5,561 nucleotides of DNA from Myxococcales bacterium (GTDB lineage Bacteria; Myxococcota; Bradymonadia; UBA7976; UBA1532): positions 1 to 5,561 of the forward strand of contig JAGQJJ010000315.1 in the NCBI GenBank assembly GCA_020430675.1, read 5' to 3'. How positions within the stretch are numbered: position 1 is the first letter of the stretch; each line of letters opens with the position of its first letter. Positions 1 through 5,561 of this stretch are shown here, in pieces. A program made the translations under genes and the position numbers. The notes beneath the pieces are model-generated. The model did no database searches and had not been told where the DNA came from. It worked only from the letters and a program-made list of their open reading frames with translations.

Positions 1-2935
1 GGCCCTCGCCGCCCGGGTTGACCGGATCGTTGGCCGGGAAGACGGCCGAGACGCGGTAATGCCAGACGCCGGGGCCCACGCCGGGCACCTCTTCGTCGAG
101 GAAGAGGCCCAGGTCGATCACCTCGGGCCCGGCCAGCGGGTCGAGGATCTGGGCGCGCAGCACCGACGTCACCGCGCCCTGGCCGTCGTGGCCGCCGACG
201 AGGTAGACGAAGCGCCCGATGCGCACCATGCCGACCTGCGTGCGCGGCGCGGGCAGGGGGTTGCGCTGCGTTGACCAGTCGCCCAGGTCGCCGAAGAGGC
301 CCACCTGCGCCGCTTCGACGGTGTCGCGCGCGCTGGCCACCGCGCCGTTATCGCCGCCAGCGGCAAACAAGAAGCGCGAGGTCTCGGTCGGTCGCCCGGC
401 CACCAGTCCCGGCGCGCGGCGAGCTTCGACCATCGGCGTCGCCCGCTGCCATTCGTTGAGGTTCTGGGCCGGCGTCTTGATCGAGACCGCCGAGTATTCG
501 AAGAACGCGCCGTCGCCATTGGTCAGCCGCACGAGGCAGACGCTGCCCGCCGGGGCCGCATCGCCCGGCAGCATCACGTCCACCGCGTCTTCGGCGACCG
601 CGCCCTGCACCTGGCCGCGCCCGGTCACCGGATTGCCCAGCGGGTCGCGGCAGACCAGCAGCACCTCGACGCCGCCGACGTCGAAGCCGCGCCCGGTCAG
701 CGTTGCCAATTGCAGCCCGTTGCCGTCGAGCGAGGCGGGGATGACCCGGTCGATCACCGGCGGCGTGCCCGTGACCACCGTCAGCGCGCGCTCGGCGACA
801 CCAACCGTCGCGTCGGGGTTGACCACGATCACGTCATAGTCCGCCGGCTCGAGCCCGCCGGGCACCACCGCGGTCAGTCGGTCTTCGTCGACATAGACCA
901 CCGCGCGCAGGGCGGTCGCCAGCACGCCGGGGTCGGGCGGGTTCGGCGTCAGATAGGCCCGCGGCGTGGCCACGAAGCCGACGTCGCCGTTGCCGGGCGC
1001 GGCGCCCACGACCACCGCGGTCGGCACATCGGGCGATACGTACTGCGGTGTGACGCCGGTGAGACCGATGCGCAGGTCTTCGGTGACGGTCAGGCCGTCT
1101 TCGAGGCGGCCGACGCAGCCGAGATCGCTGGTCACCTGCACGTCCCAGAGGCCCGCGGCCAGGCCGGCGGGCAGGGTCACGCGGATCTGGTTCGGCCGAT
1201 CGGGCCGCGGCGTGCCAGGCAGCACGTTGATCTCGCCATTGGGCCCCTCGAAGCGCACCTCGCCGGGCGGCGCTTCGAGCCCGGTGGTATAGACCGTCGC
1301 CTGGATCGAGATGCCGTTGTAGACCACCGGCGGGTCGACGAAGAACACCACCGGCCGCGGCGCCACCCGCAGCGCGGCCTCGGCGGTCATCTCGCAGCCG
1401 TCGGCGTTTGAGACCCGCACGTCGTACAGGCCCGGGTCGATGGCATCGTCGAGGGTGACCGACAGCGCGGTGTCGTCGATGAACTCGACCTCGACCGCCT
1501 GCAGGTCGCCGACAAACACCTGGCTGACGTCGGTGAAGTTGCGGCCGTGAATGACAAAAACGTCGCCCGACCGCTCGCAGATGGCCTGCGGCTCGATCGA
1601 GTCGATGACCGGCACCGGCACGATGTCGAAAAGCTCGGCGCTGGTGGCGTTGCACTGCGCCTCGCCGGGGTTCTGCACCTCGACGAGCACGCCGCCCTCG
1701 GGCAGCGCGCCGCGGGGCAGCGTCACCGCGATCGAGGTGCAGGCGCGCACCCCGTTCGAGACCGGCGCGCAGCCTTCCAGCGCCTCGATGGCAAACGGCT
1801 GGCCGCCCATGCGCAGCGTCGGGCCCTGGCCGTTGATCTCGAGGAAGCCTTCGCCGGTGATGCGCAGCGCGCGGTCGCCCGCCTCCGAGCACACGCTGCG
1901 CGGCTCGATCTGCGTCAGCACCGGCGAAGGCGGCACGGTCAGCAGGCCCTCGGTGGTGCTGGCGCAGCCGGCGGGCGCGGGGTTGATCACCGTCACCGGC
2001 GGCTGGCCGGCGGTCAGCGCGCCCTGCGGCGCGGGCACCGTCAGCTCGGTGCAGGTCGACCACATCAGCGCGCCCACGGTGTTCTCCACGCAATCGGCCG
2101 CCGCGGTCGCTGTCAGCTCGGCGTCGCCCACGCGCACGGTCGGCAGCGCGTCGCCCACCTGCATGAAGCCGGCGCCGCGCACCACCAGCGTGCGCTCACC
2201 GTCCGCGGTGCACACCAGCGAGGGCTCGACGCTCTCGACCGTCGGCGGCGGCACCACCGGCACCGCCTGGTCAAAGGCCGCGCCACAGCCCGCTGGCTGC
2301 GGATTGGCCACCGCCACCGCAAACTGGCCGTCTTCGATGGTCGCCGGGTCGAGGGTCACGGTCAGGCGGTCGCAGCTCTGCACCGCCAGGCGCTCGACGG
2401 GCAAATCGACGCAGTCCTGCGGCGCGATCGCGCCCGGATCGACCGCCACGCCGTCGAGGGTGACCACCGGCGGCGCGCCGTCGACCGTCAGGAAGCGGTC
2501 GCCGAGCACGTCAAACGTCGTCTCGCCCGCGTCGCAGATCATCTGCGGCGCGATGCCGGCGATCGACGGCGGCGGCGCGATGACCAGCGCGCCGGGGTTG
2601 GTGGCGCCGCATTCGACCGGGGCCGGGTTCTGCAGCGCGATCGCCGCCACCAGCGCGTCTTCGCCATCGGGCACCGGCAGGCCGCCCTGCGGAATGCGCA
2701 CCGTCAGCGCGGCGCACGACTGCACGGCCACATTGCGCACCGGCACGTCGACGCAGTCGTCGAAGCCGACGACCTCCATCGCCTCGCCGGCCAGCGTCAC
2801 CGCGGGCGGCGCGCCGGCATAGGTCACAAAGCCGGTGCCTTGCAGCACGATGTCGCGATCGCCCTCGGCGGTGCAGACGAGCTCGGGAGAGCGGCGGGTA
2901 GGGGACGGGTGCAGATGCCGGTGGAGGCCGGAGCC
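1..2935 (-). CDS. Continuation of the TIG/Kelch lipoprotein after the in-frame stop; 3' end outside window
   Basis: This is the same frame as the upstream lipoprotein, with no stop from 2935 to the window edge (978 codons visible). Numbering from the lipoprotein Met1 with the stop as 504, it holds four more four-cysteine TIG repeats (512-613, 625-721, 733-828, 840-932) and a two-cysteine TIG repeat (944-1018). Three more divergent Ig-like units follow (about 1032-1121, 1128-1225, 1229-1323), then a Kelch-like segment (about 1333-1449). A final stretch, G-V-W-H-Y-R-V-S-A-V-F-P, looks like a beta-sandwich strand of a further domain. There is no signal peptide and no convincing ribosome site after the TAA. 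GTG 2848 and ATG 2779 are possible starts but both lie inside a repeat, so independent expression as an exported protein is unlikely. A gene caller may list it as a separate partial CDS. I favour one gene interrupted at 2936-2938, either a pseudogene or a sequence error. The coding call is firm; intactness is not. Confidence 0.82.
101..451 (-). other. Kelch-type beta-propeller segment within the lipoprotein
   Basis: Residues about 1333-1449 of the continuous frame. Two Kelch-like blades are visible. The first runs from W1333 with a Gly-Gly doublet at 1364-1365 (FLFAAGGDNG) and W1391. The second has P-R at 1401-1402, then G-M-V-R-I-G-R-F-V-Y-L-V-G-G-H-D-G with the Gly-Gly doublet at 1418-1419. 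The alternation of P-R, a hydrophobic strand, Gly-Gly and a later aromatic fits the Kelch consensus. Two blades cannot close a propeller on their own, so further blades probably lie elsewhere in the protein beyond the window, or the segment is a partial one. Kelch domains usually bind proteins or glycans; the ligand cannot be inferred here. Confidence 0.6.
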
Positions 2936-2947
2936 TTAAACAACAAA
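2881..2947 (-). other. Disrupted inter-repeat linker with in-frame TAA
   Basis: In the other repeats the stretch between the two cysteines reads roughly as six variable residues, a hydrophobic strand, P-P-P or a variant, six residues, then P-x-x-V/I-C. Here frame 0 reads F-V-V-stop, then a His/Arg/Ser-rich stretch (515-520 is S-P-T-R-R-S), and recovers as P-E-L-V-C. The codon count is still 24 including the stop. The first 12 bases on the minus strand, TTTGTTGTTTAA, are far more AT-rich than anything else in the gene. Read as sequence, this is a local replacement or a pair of compensating indels. It could equally be an assembly or base-calling artefact. Confidence 0.7.
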
Positions 2948-2963
2948 GCAGCCGGCCGGCTGC
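2936..2963 (-). terminator. Intrinsic-terminator-like hairpin plus T-rich run at the stop codon
   Basis: On the minus strand, GCAGCCGGCCGGCTGC (2963-2948) is a perfect 16-base palindrome, able to fold as a roughly six-pair GC stem with a four-base loop. It is followed at once by TTTGTTGTTTAA (2947-2936), whose last three bases are the stop codon. A GC stem followed by a U-rich run is the form of a rho-independent terminator. The stem also encodes the repeat-conserved Q-P-A-G-C, so it may be a by-product of coding. The T run is interrupted by G twice. Confidence 0.35.
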
Positions 2964-4447
2964 GGGTTCTCGACCCGGATCAGCGGCTGCGCATACGCCT
3001 CGCCCATCGCCACCGCCAGCTCGCCCTGCGGCACGCGCACGGTCATCGAAGCGCAGCGCTGCACGGTCATGCCGACCACCGGCAACGTGTCGCAGTCGGC
3101 AAACGAGATCACCTCGACGTCGAGGTCGTCCATCTTCACCGCCGGCGGGGTGCCATCGACCTCCAGGAAACCCTCGCCGCGGATCTCGACGTCGCGGTCG
3201 CGCTCGCCGGTGCAGATGGCCGGCGGCACCGCTTCGACGATGACCGGGGGCGGGGTGATGATCAGCGCATCCTCCAGCGTGGCCAGACAGCCGGCAGGCC
3301 CGGGGTTGGTCAGCTCGAAGACCGGCGCGTAGGGCGCGGCCAGCGCCGGATCCTGCGGCAGCACCACGGTGATCTCGGTGCAGGTGCGCACCTCATGGTT
3401 GCGCGTCTCGAGCATCTCGCAGGTGCCGCCCAGCGAGCGCACCGTGATCGCCATCGGCGTGCCATCCGGCGCGGTCATCGTCACCGCGGGCAGCATGCCA
3501 TCGATGTCGAGCAGATCGGCGCCATCGAGGATGACCTCGCGCTCGCCCTCGGCGGTGCAGACCAGCGGCGGGCGCACCCCGGTCAACGAAGGCGGCGGCA
3601 CCACGCGCAGGCGGATGTCCTCCTCCGAGTGGCAGGCGGCCGGCGCCGGGTTCTGGAAGGTGATGCCATGAAAGCCGACCGGCAGCGCGTCCTGGGCCAG
3701 CGGCACGTCGGCGGCGGTGCACAGCTTGCCCGGCACCGTCTCGTGCGGCACGTCGGTGCAGTCCTGGAACTCGCCGATCGCAAAATCACTCGCGGGCCCG
3801 ATGTCAACCGTGGCCGGCAGACCATCGATGACCGCCTGGCTGGCGCCATCGAGCCGCACCGTGCGCTCGCCTTGCGCCAGGCAGGTGATCGAAGGCGTCA
3901 CTTCGGTCAGGCTCGGCCGGTCGATCGCCGCGAGCTGCGCCGGCACCTCGACCTGATTGCCGGTGGGGTTGAGCACCCGCACATCGAAGACCGCCGCCGG
4001 CAGCCGGCCGGTGGCGCCGGTGTCGTCGAGCACCAACTCTTGATCGACGGTGAAGGTGAGCTGCTGCTGGCTCTGCCAGGTCAGCTTCGCGGCGTTGATC
4101 TGCTCGCGCTCGCCGCCGTAGCGCACGTCAGCCGCGCCGGCCGCTGGCGGTGTAGCGCCGTCGAGGCCCTGGCGGCCGACCAAGGTCAGGGTGGGCAAAG
4201 CCGTGCGCGGGTCGCCGGGCACGTCGATGGGCGAAGGGGAGAAGGCGCGGCCATGAATCCGCACCTCGGTGGTCAACTGGTCGCGGCAGACATAGCCCGG
4301 TTCGATGGCCGGCGCGCCGCTGTCGGGCGCTTCGATCTGCGGCGCCGGCCCATCAACCGCCGACTCGCAGGCCCAGATGCCGGCGGCGCTCAGGACCAAG
4401 GCAACACGAAGCCAGGCAGCGCGCCCGGTGACAGGCTCACAGCGCAT
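2936..4447 (-). CDS. TIG/IPT-repeat surface lipoprotein, N-terminal part (ends at in-frame TAA)
   Basis: 503 codons from an ATG with GAGGG seven bases upstream. Residues 1-26 look like a lipoprotein signal: Arg2, Arg9 and Arg14, a hydrophobic stretch VALVLSAAGIWA, then Cys27 in an imperfect lipobox (I-W-A-C). The mature protein should be lipid-anchored and exported. A Pro/Ala-rich linker (about 28-50) leads to a first Ig-like domain (about 50-172) and three cysteine-rich TIG-like repeats: 178-272, 286-387 and 399-500. Each repeat follows P-x-V-x-P-x-x-V/I-C, G-E/D-R, a G-x-x-F/L-type strand, (D)C, C-x-x-(L/M)TV, then N-P-x-P-A-x-C. The frame ends FVV-TAA straight after the last cysteine of a repeat, where every other repeat continues through a 24-residue linker. 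The same frame stays open to the window edge with more repeats, so this is probably the front part of a broken or mis-sequenced longer gene. No enzymatic motif is visible; a structural or adhesive envelope role is inferred. Confidence 0.85.
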   Translation of the reverse strand: MRCEPVTGRAAWLRVALVLSAAGIWACESAVDGPAPQIEAPDSGAPAIEPGYVCRDQLTTEVRIHGRAFSPSPIDVPGDPRTALPTLTLVGRQGLDGATPPAAGAADVRYGGEREQINAAKLTWQSQQQLTFTVDQELVLDDTGATGRLPAAVFDVRVLNPTGNQVEVPAQLAAIDRPSLTEVTPSITCLAQGERTVRLDGASQAVIDGLPATVDIGPASDFAIGEFQDCTDVPHETVPGKLCTAADVPLAQDALPVGFHGITFQNPAPAACHSEEDIRLRVVPPPSLTGVRPPLVCTAEGEREVILDGADLLDIDGMLPAVTMTAPDGTPMAITVRSLGGTCEMLETRNHEVRTCTEITVVLPQDPALAAPYAPVFELTNPGPAGCLATLEDALIITPPPVIVEAVPPAICTGERDRDVEIRGEGFLEVDGTPPAVKMDDLDVEVISFADCDTLPVVGMTVQRCASMTVRVPQGELAVAMGEAYAQPLIRVENPQPAGCFVV

Positions 4448-4559
4448 GGTCAGACCCTCGATTTCGTTCAGTGGCCGTGGAACGAGAGCTTTGGCAGCTT
4501 CGATTCGCGAAATCCCTGATCCCGTTGCGCCCGGCGTGGCGCGGGGCCATGCTCAGGCC
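4448..4559. promoter_or_regulatory. Divergent intergenic region with weak promoter candidates
   Basis: This 112-bp gap separates the start codons of the two divergent genes, so promoters for both should lie here. On the plus strand TTGGCA (4491-4496) matches five of six bases of a -35 box. An 18-base spacer leads to CCTGAT (4515-4520), which matches only three of six -10 bases. The middle is the most AT-rich part and contains the 8-base palindrome TTCGCGAA (4504-4511), also readable as GATT-N5-AATC, a possible operator. I see no convincing minus-strand promoter. The role is mainly inferred from position. Confidence 0.4.
4455..4459 (-). promoter_or_regulatory. Ribosome binding site of the lipoprotein gene
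   Basis: GAGGG on the minus strand, seven bases before the ATG at 4447. It supports this start, which also places a clean lipoprotein signal at the N-terminus. Confidence 0.65.
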
Positions 4560-5495
4560 ATGCAGATCAAGCTCCCCGAAGCTCATGATGTCGTGGTGGC
4601 GCATGACCGCATCCGCGAGTGGATTCGCGAGACGCCGATCATCGCCCTCAAGGGGCCGGGCGCCCGCCCGATGGCCCTCAAGCTCGAAAACCTGCAGCGC
4701 TCCGGCTCGTTCAAGCTGCGCGGCGCGCTCAACAAGCTGCTCGCGCTGGGGCCGGCGGCGCGCGGCGGCGTGATCACCGCCAGCGGTGGCAATCACGGCC
4801 TGGGCGTCGCCTGGGCCGGCCAGCTGCTCGGCGTGCCGGTGCACGCGGTCGTGCCGACCTCAAGCCCGATGCTCAAGCGCAAGGCGCTGGTCGCCGCCGG
4901 GGCCAATATCCGCCTTGTCGACGGCCAGTACCCCGAAGCCGAGGGCGCCGCCCGCGATCTGGCCCGCGTGCAGGGATTGCCCTTTGTGCACCCTTACGAC
5001 GACGCCGATGTCATCGCCGGGCAAGGCACGGTCATCCGCGAGTTCATCGCCCAGGTGCCGCAGATTCAGACCATCGTCGTCGCCGTCGGCGGCGGCGGGC
5101 TGGCCGCTGGCGCGGTGCTTGCCGCCGAGGGTCGCCGGGTGGTCGGCGTCGAGCCGCGGGGCGCGCGCACCATGCACGCGGCGCTTGCGGTGGGGCGGCC
5201 GGTCACGCTGGAGTCGATCGAGACCATCGCCGCCGATGCGCTGGGCGCCGGCCGGGTGGGCGAGGTGACCTTCGCCGTCTGCCAGAAGGGCCTCAACCGC
5301 GTCGAGCTGGTGCACGACGACACCCTGCGCGCGGCGCAGCGCTGGCTTTGGGAGCAGGCGCGCACCGTGGTCGAGCCGGGCGCCGCCATCGGCCTCGCCG
5401 CGTTGACCAACGGCCAGCTCGACGACGACCCGGGGCCGGTCGGCATCGTGCTGTGCGGCGCCAACGTCGACCCGCGCACCCTGCCGCTGGACTGA
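4560..5495 (+). CDS. PLP-dependent threonine/serine dehydratase-family protein
   Basis: 311 residues, a fold-type II PLP enzyme that most likely deaminates threonine or serine to the 2-oxo acid in the cytoplasm. The PLP lysine is K52 in S-G-S-F-K-L-R-G. S-G-G-N-H-G at 75-80 is the substrate/asparagine loop, and V-G-G-G-G-L-A-A-G at 176-184 is the phosphate-binding glycine loop. C-G-A-N-V-D at 299-304 matches the S-G-x-N motif near the pyridine nitrogen, with Cys in place of the usual Ser. The length equals the catalytic core alone, with no C-terminal ACT domain, so isoleucine feedback of the biosynthetic IlvA type is not expected. A catabolic dehydratase, a serine racemase-like enzyme or a hydroxyaspartate ammonia-lyase are alternatives that sequence alone cannot separate. 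ATG 4560 is chosen because homology-like sequence starts there. Its ribosome site is weak: AGG two bases upstream is too close and GCGGGG ends 13 bases before. GTG 4536 is an alternative. The gene diverges from the lipoprotein gene, with no operon partner in view. Confidence 0.93.
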   Translation: MQIKLPEAHDVVVAHDRIREWIRETPIIALKGPGARPMALKLENLQRSGSFKLRGALNKLLALGPAARGGVITASGGNHGLGVAWAGQLLGVPVHAVVPTSSPMLKRKALVAAGANIRLVDGQYPEAEGAARDLARVQGLPFVHPYDDADVIAGQGTVIREFIAQVPQIQTIVVAVGGGGLAAGAVLAAEGRRVVGVEPRGARTMHAALAVGRPVTLESIETIAADALGAGRVGEVTFAVCQKGLNRVELVHDDTLRAAQRWLWEQARTVVEPGAAIGLAALTNGQLDDDPGPVGIVLCGANVDPRTLPLD

Positions 5496-5497
5496 CA

Positions 5498-5540
5498 GCG
5501 CCGCGCGGCGCCGTTGATTCCGTCGCGCTTGTCCGCGACG
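5498..5540 (+). terminator. Two GC-rich dyads after the dehydratase; possible terminator
   Basis: The first dyad, GCGCCGCGCGGCGC (5498-5511), is a perfect 14-base palindrome starting three bases after the stop codon. The second has a 7-base stem CGTCGCG (5521-5527) and CGCGACG (5534-5540) around the loop CTTGTC. Neither is followed by a real T run; only TTGATT follows the first. They could end transcription or stabilise the 3' end, but the case is weak in such GC-rich DNA. Nothing is recognised in the last 21 bases after them. Confidence 0.35.
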
Positions 5541-5561
5541 CCCCTGGCGGCGTTCGATATG

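Larger units (their letters stand above)
1394..3916 (-). repeat. Tandem array of eight cysteine-bearing TIG-like protein repeats
   Basis: Units lie at 3632-3916, 3287-3592, 2948-3253, 2609-2914, 2285-2575, 1964-2251, 1652-1930 and 1394-1618; boundaries are approximate. The first seven each encode four cysteines: one before the T-x-E-G-E/D-R stretch, one in (D)C, one before the L-T-V strand and one ending N-P-x-x-x-x-C. The eighth keeps only the first and last. Every linker from last to first cysteine is 24 residues. The units differ widely at the DNA level, so this is an old array kept by protein-level selection rather than a fresh DNA duplication. Assignment to the TIG/IPT Ig-like fold rests on the P-x-I-x-x-V-x-P opening, the G-x-G-F strand and the L-x-V-x-x-P strand typical of that family. 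Confidence 0.8.

Noticed and set aside
219..839. A 206-codon plus-strand open frame over the Kelch region
   Set aside because: It is Ser/Thr/Pro/Arg-rich without a domain, and the minus-strand frame there encodes Kelch and Ig-like strands.
834..2093. A 419-codon minus-strand open frame
   Set aside because: It is another frame of the same strand as the TIG repeats. It is Arg/Ala-rich and low in complexity, while the TIG frame over this interval is open and shows clear repeats.
2936..2938. Programmed stop-codon recoding (selenocysteine or pyrrolysine)
   Set aside because: The codon is TAA, not TGA or TAG, and the flanking linker residues do not match the family, so simple readthrough would not restore a normal linker.
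2948..2963. Palindrome as a recombination or attachment site
   Set aside because: It consists of codons for the conserved Q-P-A-G-C of the repeats, and no mobile-element gene or flanking duplication is present.
4491..4508. Sigma-54 promoter (TGGC...GC) in the divergent gap
   Set aside because: The spacing between the GG and GC elements does not fit the -24/-12 consensus.
1547..4519. A 990-codon open frame on the plus strand
   Set aside because: It lies in exact codon register opposite the lipoprotein frame, so GC-rich codons leave it stop-free. Its translation is dominated by Arg, His, Ala and Gly with no recognisable domain.
4305..4559. N-terminal extension of the dehydratase to an upstream ATG at 4305
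   Set aside because: It would overlap the signal peptide and N-terminus of the divergent lipoprotein gene. The added 85 residues show no family similarity, whereas the enzyme core begins naturally after ATG 4560.

Overview
The window is very GC-rich and carries two transcription units that diverge from a 112-bp gap at 4448-4559. The left unit (minus strand, 4447 down to the window edge) encodes one very long exported lipoprotein. It is built from about a dozen TIG/IPT-type immunoglobulin-like repeats, followed by Kelch-type repeats. The right unit (plus strand, 4560-5495) encodes a 311-residue PLP-dependent threonine/serine dehydratase-family enzyme. High GC, strong G/C preference at third codon positions and giant TIG-plus-Kelch lipoproteins suggest a myxobacterium or related former deltaproteobacterium (Myxococcota/Bradymonadota). 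That placement is inference from protein style only; there is no rRNA or other marker gene here.

Layout. 1-2935 (minus): later TIG repeats, a Kelch segment and the start of a further domain, open to the window edge. 2936-4447 (minus): signal peptide, lipobox Cys27, an N-terminal domain and the first cysteine-rich TIG repeats, ending in a TAA. The two parts lie in the same reading frame and the repeat pattern runs across the TAA in exact register, so I read them as one gene of at least 1482 codons with an in-frame stop at 2936-2938. 4448-4559: shared divergent upstream region. 4560-5495 (plus): the dehydratase. 5496-5561: two GC-rich dyads, a possible terminator region, and no gene.

The most interesting content is the repeat architecture. 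Seven consecutive TIG repeats each carry four cysteines. The distance from the last Cys of one repeat to the first Cys of the next is always exactly 24 residues. The two central cysteines are separated by exactly 12 residues in six of the seven. The linker holding the TAA also spans exactly 24 codons, but its sequence does not match the other linkers, and it directly follows a 16-bp perfect palindrome plus a T-rich run. The stop may be a real recent lesion, a natural end with a terminator, or a sequence/assembly error at a hard palindrome.

No functional link between the lipoprotein and the dehydratase is evident; divergence from one gap is the only association. I found no RNA genes, CRISPR arrays, insertion sequences or phage genes.
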